DNA of 64,000 nt. Source: Lachnospiraceae bacterium. GTDB taxonomy: Bacteria > Bacillota > Clostridia > Lachnospirales > Lachnospiraceae. Made by a program: the position numbers and the translations under genes. Location: NCBI GenBank assembly GCA_015058015.1, contig SVDM01000010.1, forward strand, positions 1 through 64,000. The letters are read 5' to 3'. Positions 44,536 through 53,381 of this stretch are shown piece after piece. Below the pieces are notes generated by a model. The model was given only the letters and a program-made list of their open reading frames with translations, did not search any database and was not told where the DNA came from. Within the stretch, counting starts at the first letter, position 1. Each line of letters starts with the position of its first letter.

Positions 44536-45498
44536 ATGATACGAGAAGAATGGCACGGAAAGAGATATTACTCCCTGGGAAGTTATATTAAGAACACCTA
44601 TGGGGAGAGACTATATAAGCTTCCTCTATCAATTGCGGTGACCTGTCCCAACAGGGATGGCAGCAAGGGAGTGGGAGGATGCATCTTTTGCAGTGCCGCA
44701 GGTTCCGGTGATTATGCCGGGGATGCAAGAGACTCCGTATCAGTTCAGATTGAAAGGGCTAAGGAGTCCATCGGGACTAAGTTCTCCGACGGTGGATATA
44801 TTGCCTATTTCCAAAGTTTTACTTCAACTTATGTAAAGGGTGTGGAATTAGCACATGGCGTAGAAGCCTCCGGTCCTGAGATTATAAGAGAGTATTTTAC
44901 CGAAGCAATTAATCATCCGGATGTCCGGGTATTATCCATAGCCACAAGGCCTGATTGTCTTGATGAGGATATGTACGCCCTTCTTGAAGATTTATCCCGT
45001 ATTAAACCTGTGTGGGTGGAACTGGGACTTCAGACAACTAAAGACGAAACGGTTCGCCTGATTAACAGATGTTATGATAATATAGATTATGAGGTTGCCG
45101 TAAGGCGGCTTCGAAGTATGAATATTAATGTAATTACCCATGTCATCTTAGGGCTTCCGGGGGAGTCGGAAGAGGATATGCTATCCACGGTGAAATACGC
45201 GGTGGATATGGGAACTTGCGGTATCAAGTTGCAGCTATTGCATGTTCTGCAGGATACTAAGCTTGCGGACATGTACGCAGCCGGAGAGTTCAATGTTTTG
45301 ACGGAAGACCAATACGTAAAGATTGTATGTGACTGCATCGAGCAGCTCCCCCCCGATATTGTAATTCATCGGCTTACAGGTGACGGTCCTAAGGATATCC
45401 TAATCGCCCCTACATGGAGTACCCATAAACGCTCAGTGTTAAACCATATTCACCACGAATTGAAATTACGCGGGGCGTACCAAGGTAAGAACGCGTGA
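44536..45498 (+). CDS. Radical SAM protein, YhcC/TIGR01212 type
   Basis: A 320-residue protein. The [4Fe-4S] ligands are C37, C49 and C52, in the C-x11-C-x2-C spacing of the TIGR01212 group rather than CxxxCxxC. 'FQSFTSTY', 'RPDCL' and 'LGLQTT' follow as in Elp3/MiaB-like radical SAM TIM barrels. The substrate is not established. It lies just behind malic enzyme; palindromes D and E fill the space after it. Confidence 0.85.
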   Translation: MIREEWHGKRYYSLGSYIKNTYGERLYKLPLSIAVTCPNRDGSKGVGGCIFCSAAGSGDYAGDARDSVSVQIERAKESIGTKFSDGGYIAYFQSFTSTYVKGVELAHGVEASGPEIIREYFTEAINHPDVRVLSIATRPDCLDEDMYALLEDLSRIKPVWVELGLQTTKDETVRLINRCYDNIDYEVAVRRLRSMNINVITHVILGLPGESEEDMLSTVKYAVDMGTCGIKLQLLHVLQDTKLADMYAAGEFNVLTEDQYVKIVCDCIEQLPPDIVIHRLTGDGPKDILIAPTWSTHKRSVLNHIHHELKLRGAYQGKNA

Positions 45499-45504
45499 GG
45501 GACG

Positions 45505-45787
45505 GGGGCGAGGATCATATATATCATTCCCGAGTCACGGAGCCACTATAAAGGTCAGGGAGTATTAAAAGTTATCCCTGAACTACCCTCGCCGGCAAAC
45601 TACCGGCCAACTGATAGTAAGTATACGAAAATATTCGTCCATATATCAAAGACTCTTATTTCGTATACTAACTCTCAGTAAGCCGCCTATTTTGCCTTGG
45701 TTCGTTCAAAGGATTAACTTTCTAATACTCCCTGCCCCTTTATATGGGGCTCCTGTAACCACTTGATATTATACACTCCCGCCTCGT
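45505..45787. repeat. Large nested palindrome D
   Basis: Arms: CGAGG 45509-45513 with CCTCG 45782-45786; GGAGCC 45539-45544 with GGCTCC 45748-45753; TATAAAGG 45547-45554 with CCTTTATA 45737-45744; a perfect 12-mer CAGGGAGTATTA 45556-45567 with 45723-45734; AAGTTATCC 45569-45577 with GGATTAACTT 45711-45720 (one bulge); TGAAC 45579-45583 with 45705-45709; ACTGA 45610-45614 with 45675-45679; AGTATACGAAA 45620-45630 with 45659-45669. A side hairpin GCCGG/CCGGC sits at 45591-45607. With palindrome E it fills the 500-bp gap 45499-45998; no gene is seen. Confidence 0.8.
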
Positions 45788-45808
45788 TTGGCGCTGATGT
45801 AACGGGGT

Positions 45809-45957
45809 GAGCATCGTATATGTTATTGTCGGACCGTAATGGGTCTCGATACTTAGCGATTCGTGGCGCCCGAAAAGCGGGGGCCTCGAGAGCTTAGTAT
45901 CGTAAGGGGTACCCATTAAGAGCGAAAGCGTGTCCGAGAATAATATATACGATGCTC
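45809..45957. repeat. Large nested palindrome E
   Basis: Arms: a perfect 13-mer GAGCATCGTATAT 45809-45821 with 45945-45957; TTATT 45823-45827 with AATAA 45939-45943; TCGGAC 45829-45834 with 45932-45937; AATGGGT 45838-45844 with 45911-45917; CGATACTtAGC 45847-45857 with GCTtAGTATCG 45892-45902 (one mismatch); a GC-rich tip of GCCC and GGGC at about 45868-45884. It lies head-on behind palindrome D and directly before the DUF4364 gene. Confidence 0.85.
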
Positions 45958-45998
45958 GCCCACAACAGAGGAAAAAGAAGATTTAACAGGAGATTCAT

Positions 45999-46514
45999 AT
46001 GACAGAAAATTTGATGCTGTATAAATTAATAGTGCTCTATATGCTGCGAAACAGTGCCGCCCCTTTAACCAACGGCGCCATCTCCGAGTTCGTGTTAGAA
46101 CATGAGTACACGGATTACATCACCCTGCAGCAATCTATTGCGGAACTGGTGGAGTCGGATCTGGTAAGGGTGGAGGAGAGCATGAACGGCCACTTCTACC
46201 ACATTACGGAACAGGGCCAGGAGACATTAAAGTTCTTCAAGGACAGAATCAGTGATGCCATAATAGCAGACATTACGGAATACTTTGGCGATAACAGCTT
46301 AAGTATTATTAATGATGCCTCCATATTGACAGAGTATTATAAGACCACAGGTGCAGGCTATGACGTAAACTGCAAGATAAGAGAGAAGAACAAGATAATC
46401 TTTGACCTTACCGTAAATGTAGATGATAAGGCAGAAGCAGAAAGCGTATGCCGCAACTTCAAAGAGAATTCTCAGGCTGTGTATGAGTATGTAATGCGCA
46501 ACCTTTTAAAATAA
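45999..46514 (+). CDS. DUF4364-type protein, winged-helix-like
   Basis: A 171-residue protein. The N-terminal 80 residues (LYMLRNSAAPLTNGAISEFVLEHEYTDYITLQQSIAELVESDLV, then 'FYHITEQGQETLKFF') have the winged-helix texture of PadR-like/DUF4364 regulators common in Clostridia. The C-terminal part is mixed alpha/beta. No ligand site is visible. AACAGGAG is the ribosome site. It appears single, between palindrome E and rho. Confidence 0.8.
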   Translation: MTENLMLYKLIVLYMLRNSAAPLTNGAISEFVLEHEYTDYITLQQSIAELVESDLVRVEESMNGHFYHITEQGQETLKFFKDRISDAIIADITEYFGDNSLSIINDASILTEYYKTTGAGYDVNCKIREKNKIIFDLTVNVDDKAEAESVCRNFKENSQAVYEYVMRNLLK

Positions 46515-46524
46515 AACTTGAAAA

Positions 46525-46546
46525 ACCCCTATAAAAGGGGTATATT
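46525..46546 (+). terminator. Hairpin after the DUF4364 gene
   Basis: ACCCC (46525-46529) with GGGGT (46537-46541), followed by ATATTT. A short, rather weak terminator. Confidence 0.45.
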
Positions 46547-46653
46547 TGCAATAGAAGAGAAATACGTCGGATTTAACCAATCTATCAATTCAGATAAGTA
46601 TTCCCATAGAATTTAATTACATTAACATATTCACAACTCATATGGAGGTATAA

Positions 46654-48072
46654 ATGAGAGAAAAATACGAAAGTCTGTCAGTTGCCGTATTAAAAGATTT
46701 GGCAAAGAGCAGAGGAATAAAAAACGTATCATCAATGAAAAAAAGTGAAGTGGTAGAAGCTATGCTTGCAAAAGACGAGGAAGAAAAAGCGGCTGCTGCT
46801 TCAAAAAGTGCTGAAGAAAAACCGGAGAAGGCCAAGGCATCGGAGAGTCCCAAAGCCAGACCCAAGAAGAAACCTGCAGGAGAGACGGGTAACACTGAAA
46901 GCCATGAGGCAGAAGGAACCTGCAAGGAAGATGAGAAGGACTTAGACAGCGGGCAACAGGCTGACGGTATCCTTGAGGTAATGCCTGACGGATACGGCTT
47001 TATCAGATGCGAGAACTATCTTCCAGGAGAGAATGACGTATACGTGTCTCCTTCCCAGATTAGAAAGTTTAATCTTAAGACGGGAGATATCATCGTAGGT
47101 AATACAAGGATAAAGACCCAGTCAGAGAAGTTCTCAGCCTTACTCTATATTAAAACCATTAACGGATTCCCGCCGGGGGACGCTTTAAGAAGACCGAATT
47201 TCGAGAACCTGACACCTATATTCCCCAATGAGAGAATCAAATTGGCGGTTCCGGGAGCCAGCGTTGCCATGAGAATAGTGGATCTGGTATCACCTGTTGG
47301 TAAGGGACAACGTGGAATGATTGTGTCACCTCCTAAGGCAGGTAAGACAACCTTGTTGAAGGAGGTTGCCAAGGTAGTAAGCCAGACCAAGCCGGAGATG
47401 CATCTTATAATCCTTCTTATTGACGAGCGTCCCGAGGAAGTAACGGATATCAGGGAATCCATAGAAGGAAAGAATGTAGAGGTAATATACTCAACCTTTG
47501 ATGAACTTCCCGAACACCATAAGCGTGTATCCGAGATGGTAATAGAACGTGCCAAGAGACTGGTAGAGCACGGTAAGGACGTAATGATACTTCTTGACAG
47601 TATAACCAGACTTGCAAGAGCCTACAATATGACCATTACAGCCAGTGGTCGTACATTATCAGGTGGTCTTGACCCGGCAGCCCTTCATATGCCCAAGAAG
47701 TTCTTTGGTGCAGCCCGTAACATGCGTGAAGGCGGAAGCCTTACTATTCTTGCCACAGCTCTGGTGGATACAGGAAGCAAGATGGACGACGTAGTATACG
47801 AGGAGTTCAAGGGAACAGGTAATATGGAACTTGTATTAGACCGTAAGCTTTCAGAGAAGAGAATCTTCCCGGCTCTTGATATTACCAAGTCAGGAACAAG
47901 AAGAGAAGACCTGCTTATGAATGAAGAGGAACTGGAAGCAGTATTCCATATGAGAAAAGCTATTAACGGAATGAAGACGGACGATGCCGTCGACAATATC
48001 CTAAGACATTTTGTTCGTACAAAGAATAATACGGAATTTATTCAGACCATCAAGAAAGTAAGATTATTATAA
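46654..48072 (+). CDS. rho: Transcription termination factor Rho
   Basis: A 472-residue hexameric RNA helicase. The N-terminal helical domain (1-45) is followed by a charged Lys/Glu/Ala insert (about 45-105), then the RNA-binding fold with 'GILEVMPDGYGFIR', and the ATPase core with Walker A 'PPKAGKTT' and 'LIDERPEEVTD', Q loop 'SGRTLSGGLDP' and R loop nearby. The acidic/basic insert is typical of Rho from gut Clostridia and may help phase separation or RNA loading in relatives. ATGGAGG precedes the start; a strong terminator follows. Confidence 0.96.
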   Translation: MREKYESLSVAVLKDLAKSRGIKNVSSMKKSEVVEAMLAKDEEEKAAAASKSAEEKPEKAKASESPKARPKKKPAGETGNTESHEAEGTCKEDEKDLDSGQQADGILEVMPDGYGFIRCENYLPGENDVYVSPSQIRKFNLKTGDIIVGNTRIKTQSEKFSALLYIKTINGFPPGDALRRPNFENLTPIFPNERIKLAVPGASVAMRIVDLVSPVGKGQRGMIVSPPKAGKTTLLKEVAKVVSQTKPEMHLIILLIDERPEEVTDIRESIEGKNVEVIYSTFDELPEHHKRVSEMVIERAKRLVEHGKDVMILLDSITRLARAYNMTITASGRTLSGGLDPAALHMPKKFFGAARNMREGGSLTILATALVDTGSKMDDVVYEEFKGTGNMELVLDRKLSEKRIFPALDITKSGTRREDLLMNEEELEAVFHMRKAINGMKTDDAVDNILRHFVRTKNNTEFIQTIKKVRLL

Positions 48073-48086
48073 CTATAAGATTTTGT

Positions 48087-48117
48087 GGAGGAGCCAAAAG
48101 GCTCCTCCATTCTTTAG
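48087..48117 (+). terminator. Terminator after rho
   Basis: GGAGGAGCC (48087-48095), loop AAAA, GGCTCCTCC (48100-48108), then ATTCTTT. Confidence 0.75.
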
Positions 48118-48226
48118 ATAATTTGCAAAAAATCAAGAAAATTCTAACAATTTCCCCTGTTTTATGTTAAAATATTGAAAAATGCTATTAGGTTTATAAG
48201 GGCTTATATGCTAAAGGGGGATTAAT

Positions 48227-51193
48227 ATGGCCACAAGGGAAGTATTCGAAGGATTTGTTGCCGGAACTATGATGGAAGATAGGACTGTCCGACGGAAACG
48301 TATGATAGTTGGTTTTGGACTGTCTTTTGTTTGTGCGCTTATCATAATACTAATGAGAGCAACAAATGTGGGATTGTTCTTTTACGTAGGAAATATGGCG
48401 TTCTCCGTATCGGATTTCTTTATAATTCTCCCATCTACACTTCTTGGTGCACAATATGGTGTGGCCATGTTTTTTCTTATATTTGCGGCAGAGATATTCA
48501 GATTGCAATCCCTATCAGAAGCATATGCTCTCTTTATCTATATTGTAATCAGCATAATTCCCGGTTATTTAGCCCACAGGCGTTGGCTTAAAAGCTTTGC
48601 AAAAACCCTTCTTTTGGCCTTTATTGTATCCATGGTTTTAGGAGGATTCTGGTACGTAACCTTTGTTCAGCTTACGGAAAACACGGCCAACTTCTATGAG
48701 GTTATGGGTCCTGCTACAATTTTTATCAGCGCGATGCCGGAGACTTTCGCGGCTATTATAATAGCTTATCTTATACTGCGTTACCTGCCGGATAGCCTGA
48801 AAAAGTATGTTGGTTACGGCTTCGTATATACCAAGGGTTATGATGCTTATGCCGACTCTAAGATGGGTCGTGCCACTTCTTCATTGGGAGACAGGATAAT
48901 GAAGCTCTCTCTTGCAGAAGCAGTGGTTCTTTCTGCATCGGCGGCACTTTTTTCAAACCGGCAGATGCGTAAGATTCCCATATCCGAAGCAGGAGAAGTG
49001 GTGGAGAATATCACCCGTGCTGCCCCGGATTCAGGCCATATTCTTATGATGAATATTCAATTGGCCATGCTTATTATGTGTGTGGCTTTGCCGGTGGCTA
49101 TGTTATTTAACGAAAGGCTTCATAAACTGGTAGTTCAACCCCTATCCATGCTATCGGCAGGTTTGGAGTTTTATACTGATGAAGATGAGATGCGCCATCA
49201 TGCAATGGAAACCATCAGAGACGTACCCATAAAAAGTAAGGACGAAATAGCATCATTGCGGGACAGCTTAGTGGGTATGCTGGAACGAATGGATATGTAC
49301 GTGGATACTCTCAGGCGGGAAGAAGAATTAAAGGTTAATCTTAAGTCGGCTGAGGCCAAAAGCGAAGCCAAGTCAGTATTCTTATCAAGCATGTCCCATG
49401 AAATCAGAACGCCTATTAATGCTGTTCTTGGAATGAATGAGATGATTCTTAGGGAGAGCAACGAAAAGGACACCTTAGAATACGCCGAGAATATAAAGCT
49501 GGCCGGCAATACCCTGCTTAATCTGGTAAATGATATACTTGATTTTTCCAAGATAGAAGCCGGCAAGATGGATATAATAGAAACGGAATATGAGACATTT
49601 TCAGTAATACACGACCTTATTACCATGGTCTCTCAAAGAGCGGAAACAAAGGGCCTTGAATTAATTACAAAGATAGATTCCAATCTGCCCTGTAAGCTTT
49701 ACGGAGATGAGATTAGAATAAAGCAGGCTATAACCAATATCTTAACCAATGCGGTGAAGTATACGGAAGAGGGAAGCGTTACCTTTACAATCTCCTTCGA
49801 GAAGGAAGGGGAGGATACCATCAATCTCTTTGTCAGTGTTAAGGACACGGGAATCGGCATTAAAGAAGAGGATTTGGGCAAGCTCAACAGTGCTTTTGAA
49901 AGAATAGAGGAAGAAAGAAACAGAAACATAGAAGGTACGGGTCTGGGAATGGCCATAACCACCACTATTCTTAATATGATGGGAAGCGAACTAAAGGTAG
50001 ACAGTGTCTACGGAGAAGGCTCTGACTTTTACTTTAACATTAAGCAAAGGATAGTGGATGCGGCCCCCATAGGTGACGTGGAGACGGCCTGGAGAAATTC
50101 GTTAGAAAAGAGGACAGCTTACCGTTCACGTTTTATGGCTCCTACCGCCAAAATCCTTGCAGTGGATGATGTTCCAATGAACTTAAGCGTTTTAACAGGA
50201 TTGCTTAAACCTACAAAAGTAATAATCGATACAGCAGACAGCGGACAGGAATGTCTTGACAAGATTACCAATGAGCACTATGACATTATCTTTTTGGACC
50301 ACAGAATGCCTGAAATGGATGGCGTGGAAACAAGAGAAAGAATGGATACCTTGCCGGGTAATATGTGCAAAGATACTCCCGTTATAGCCCTTACGGCAAA
50401 TGCCGCAGCAGGGGCAAAAGAAGAGTATATAAGCTACGGTTTTACGGACTATTTAACCAAACCTATTGATGCGGATGATCTTGAGAAGATGATGCAAAAG
50501 TATATTCCGGAGGAAAAACTGGAATTATACGAGGAAGAAATAGATATATCCGAGGAGGATAAGGGAGTTGACAAAGATGAATATCCGGTAATAGACGGGC
50601 TGGATATGAACTTTGCAAAGCTCCACCTCCCGACCAAAGACCTGTTAGAGGAATCCATAAAGAGTTTTTACGGAATAATAGATTTGCACGGAGACCGGTT
50701 AGATGAGATGTATACGAAACTGCCCTCAAAAGAGGGATTTGCGGAATACAGGGTGCAGGTTCACGGTATGAAGAGCTCTGCGGCAACCATAGGAATTGTA
50801 CCTCTTGCAGGATGTGCCAAGATGTTGGAAGATGCTGCGGGGGCAGAGGATTTACAGACCATACAAAGTCTCCATGGCCCCTTTATAAACCTTTGGAAGG
50901 GATACAAGTCTCGCCTTGAAGATTTCTCTTTTATTGAAAAACCGGATGCAGGAGAAAAAGAGGAATTTGATAAATCCATTGTCTTAGCTCTTCTTGACAT
51001 GGTAAAAATCAGCATGGAAGACTTTGATGTGGACAGGGCAGATGAGGCTATAGCGAAGCTATCAGTATATTCAATGAATGAAGAATTGTCGGATAAGCTA
51101 TCAAGGCTTAAGGCGGCAGTTGCAGATGTAAATGACGAAGAATCAATAAGAACTGCAGATGAGATGATTAATATAATTGGGGGTATTTCATGA
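48227..51193 (+). CDS. Hybrid sensor histidine kinase with receiver and Hpt domains
   Basis: A 988-residue phosphorelay protein. About six membrane helices fill residues 25-200, followed by a further helix near 275-295 and a HAMP-like linker. The HisKA domain has SMSHEIRTP with phospho-His near 391; the ATPase domain has the N box near 505 (ITNILTNAVKYTEEG), 'DTGIGI' and 'GTGLGMAI'. The receiver at about 640-760 has VDD and the acceptor Asp near 691 (FLDHRMPEMDG). A C-terminal Hpt domain has HGMKSSA with His near 846. No extracellular ligand domain. The next gene overlaps by 4 bases and is the likely output partner. Confidence 0.9.
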   Translation: MATREVFEGFVAGTMMEDRTVRRKRMIVGFGLSFVCALIIILMRATNVGLFFYVGNMAFSVSDFFIILPSTLLGAQYGVAMFFLIFAAEIFRLQSLSEAYALFIYIVISIIPGYLAHRRWLKSFAKTLLLAFIVSMVLGGFWYVTFVQLTENTANFYEVMGPATIFISAMPETFAAIIIAYLILRYLPDSLKKYVGYGFVYTKGYDAYADSKMGRATSSLGDRIMKLSLAEAVVLSASAALFSNRQMRKIPISEAGEVVENITRAAPDSGHILMMNIQLAMLIMCVALPVAMLFNERLHKLVVQPLSMLSAGLEFYTDEDEMRHHAMETIRDVPIKSKDEIASLRDSLVGMLERMDMYVDTLRREEELKVNLKSAEAKSEAKSVFLSSMSHEIRTPINAVLGMNEMILRESNEKDTLEYAENIKLAGNTLLNLVNDILDFSKIEAGKMDIIETEYETFSVIHDLITMVSQRAETKGLELITKIDSNLPCKLYGDEIRIKQAITNILTNAVKYTEEGSVTFTISFEKEGEDTINLFVSVKDTGIGIKEEDLGKLNSAFERIEEERNRNIEGTGLGMAITTTILNMMGSELKVDSVYGEGSDFYFNIKQRIVDAAPIGDVETAWRNSLEKRTAYRSRFMAPTAKILAVDDVPMNLSVLTGLLKPTKVIIDTADSGQECLDKITNEHYDIIFLDHRMPEMDGVETRERMDTLPGNMCKDTPVIALTANAAAGAKEEYISYGFTDYLTKPIDADDLEKMMQKYIPEEKLELYEEEIDISEEDKGVDKDEYPVIDGLDMNFAKLHLPTKDLLEESIKSFYGIIDLHGDRLDEMYTKLPSKEGFAEYRVQVHGMKSSAATIGIVPLAGCAKMLEDAAGAEDLQTIQSLHGPFINLWKGYKSRLEDFSFIEKPDAGEKEEFDKSIVLALLDMVKISMEDFDVDRADEAIAKLSVYSMNEELSDKLSRLKAAVADVNDEESIRTADEMINIIGGIS

Positions 51194-51939
51194 AAAATAT
51201 ATTGCTTCTTGGAAGAATGAACGATGTACTAAAGGAACTCTGCAAGACCTTGGAGGCAGACTACAGAGTACACTTAGGCTCTGAGAATCCTGAGATGTTA
51301 CCGGGACTTATGACTGTTACGGAACCGGCGCTTGTTATTGTATCCCTTGTGGGAGTCTATGAGGATAGCGAGGAGTTGCTTCGTAGCCTAAGCCGAAACT
51401 ACAGTAGTATTCCTGTTCTTACAGTGGGAACGGCAGACGAGAAGAAGAGGTTTCTTCAGTACTACGAGGGCCATCAATTTGAGAACATCATTCGTCCCGT
51501 AGATAATAAAACAATAATTAATGTAGTGGCAGAAAAGATAGGTGGGATGCCTGCCGCATCCGCCGGGGACGGGAAGAAAACCGTACTTGTGGTGGATGAT
51601 AACGGTCCCACTCTTCGAACCATGAAGGCCATGTTAGAGGATAAGTACAATGTTATGTTGGCACCTTCCGGAATAAAGGCCATGACAAGCATCGGCAAGG
51701 AAAAACCGGATGTAATCCTTCTTGATTATGAGATGCCTGTGTGTGACGGTAAGCAGACCTTAGAGATGATTCGGGCTGAGGAAGACCTTAAAAGCATACC
51801 GGTAATATTTCTTACCGGAGTTAATGATAAGGATAATATAAAGGCGGTTCTTGCCTTAAGACCCGCCGGATATTTGTTAAAGCCTCCTGTAAAAGAAAAA
51901 ATTGTGGAAACAATAGAAAAGGCTTTGGGAAATATGTAG
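51190..51939 (+). CDS. Double-receiver response regulator, first receiver degenerate
   Basis: A 249-residue protein with two receiver folds and no DNA-binding or enzymatic domain. The first (1-120) lacks the acidic pair and acceptor Asp (LLGRM, VIVSLVGV). The second (about 128-249) is canonical: VVDDNG, acceptor Asp near 179 (LLDYEMPVCDG), LTG and LKPP. It overlaps the hybrid kinase gene (ATGA), so stoichiometric synthesis is expected. The role is likely phosphorelay or protein-protein signalling; the final output is not in this window. Confidence 0.87.
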   Translation: MKNILLLGRMNDVLKELCKTLEADYRVHLGSENPEMLPGLMTVTEPALVIVSLVGVYEDSEELLRSLSRNYSSIPVLTVGTADEKKRFLQYYEGHQFENIIRPVDNKTIINVVAEKIGGMPAASAGDGKKTVLVVDDNGPTLRTMKAMLEDKYNVMLAPSGIKAMTSIGKEKPDVILLDYEMPVCDGKQTLEMIRAEEDLKSIPVIFLTGVNDKDNIKAVLALRPAGYLLKPPVKEKIVETIEKALGNM

Positions 51940-51946
51940 CCATATC

Positions 51947-53149
51947 TTAGGAAGTATGGTCTTTGTAGATCTCCGCAAGGCCTCCATGGGAAGTCTCCCT
52001 GTACTTCTCATTCATATCAAGGCCTGTCTGATACATGGTTTCTACTACGTCATCAAAGGAAATCTTCCTTGTGGCATAAAGGAAATGGGACAGGTTAACG
52101 GAGCTTAGGGCACGCATAGCGGCAACAGCATTACGTTCGATGCAGGGAATCTGCACAAGACCCTTGACGGGGTCGCAGGTAAGGCCAAGGTTGTGTTCCA
52201 TGGCAATCTCGGCAGCATACTCAATCTGCTCTGTACTAAGGCCGAATAGATGGGCTACTGCGGCAGCAGCCATGGAGCAGGCGCTTCCAATCTCCGCCTG
52301 ACATCCGCACTCCGCGCCGGAGATTGATGCGTTGGTACGGATGACATTGCCGATAAGGCCTGCAACGGCCAGGGCATCTATGATTTCATTTTCAGGAAAG
52401 CCCCTGTCGTATTGCATGTAATAAAGGATGGAGGGAATAACCCCGGCACTTCCGCAGGTGGGAGCCGTAACTACTACATTCTCCGATGCATTCTCTTCGC
52501 TTACCGCGTAGGCATATGCTGCAATAATACGATTCATGGTAACGTCGGAACTTTCGTTGTAGCAACGTTTCTCATAGAGAAACTTGGCCTTTCTCACCAC
52601 GTTTAAGCCTCCGGGTAAGACACCGTTAGCCTCTAAGCCACGGCGTACCGAAGCCTGCATAACATCCCACACTTTCTTAAGATATATCTTAATGCTTTCC
52701 CCTTCAGTCTTGTAGATAAAGTCCAAAAGGGTAATCCCCAGCTTGTTGCAAAGGGTGATTATCTCAGTCAGGTTCTCCTGGGGGTAGATCTCCTTTTCTT
52801 CGTCAGATTCTTCCCCTTCGATTTCCAGGGCACCGCCACCGATACTCATAATACGAAGGGCGGCAATCTCCTTGCCGGCCTTAAATGCCTTAAAGAGCAT
52901 GGTATTGGGATGGGGAAGGTCTGTGGTGGTACGATCGAATATAACCTCTGCCCCGGGGAGGGATCCTAAGATTGCCTTCTTGGTTCCATGACCTTCTCCT
53001 GTAAATGCCAGAGAACCAAAGAGTGTAACCTCATAGGAATCAGCATCAGGATAACGCTCCTTAAAGGTCTGACCCGCAAGGTAAGGACCTACCGTATGGG
53101 AACTGGAGGGACCGTTTCCGATTTTATATAAACTTTTGATACTTTTCAT
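51947..53149 (-). CDS. sdaA: L-serine ammonia-lyase, iron-sulphur type
   Basis: A 400-residue single-chain enzyme with an N-terminal beta domain (KSLYKIGNGPSSSHTVGP) and C-terminal alpha domain with the cluster cysteines ('CGSAGVIPS', 'SGAECGCQAEIGSACSMAAAA', 'TCDPVKGLVQIPCIERN'). It deaminates serine to pyruvate and ammonia, feeding the nitrogen theme of this region. Convergent with the upstream two-component genes: the stops are only 7 bases apart, with no room for a long terminator. Confidence 0.93.
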   Translation of the reverse strand: MKSIKSLYKIGNGPSSSHTVGPYLAGQTFKERYPDADSYEVTLFGSLAFTGEGHGTKKAILGSLPGAEVIFDRTTTDLPHPNTMLFKAFKAGKEIAALRIMSIGGGALEIEGEESDEEKEIYPQENLTEIITLCNKLGITLLDFIYKTEGESIKIYLKKVWDVMQASVRRGLEANGVLPGGLNVVRKAKFLYEKRCYNESSDVTMNRIIAAYAYAVSEENASENVVVTAPTCGSAGVIPSILYYMQYDRGFPENEIIDALAVAGLIGNVIRTNASISGAECGCQAEIGSACSMAAAAVAHLFGLSTEQIEYAAEIAMEHNLGLTCDPVKGLVQIPCIERNAVAAMRALSSVNLSHFLYATRKISFDDVVETMYQTGLDMNEKYRETSHGGLAEIYKDHTS

Positions 53150-53295
53150 AATAACAACTCCTGAAAAAATCTGTAGGTTAATCTGTTTTGTTGACCTATG
53201 ATACTATACTACATTTATTCGTTTTTTTAAACTGTGAATATCACGTCAGAATAATTGTCCGGCTATCCGGGAATACCAAGACAATTTGATTAATA

Positions 53296-53324
53296 TTGAG
53301 GGAAATGCGGTCATATGGTACACT
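53296..53324 (+). promoter_or_regulatory. Promoter of the galactoside operon
   Basis: TTGAGG (53296-53301), 17-bp spacer and TACACT (53319-53324). No clear operator palindrome was found beside it. Confidence 0.5.
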
Positions 53325-53381
53325 AAAGGCAGGGTTTTTTACTTGAAAATGACAGCGAAATAAGTGAAGTGGGAAGTGCGT

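Noticed and set aside
45499-45998. Hidden gene or tRNA in the 500-bp gap
   Set aside because: No frame with a ribosome site and no cloverleaf were found; the sequence is explained by palindromes D and E.
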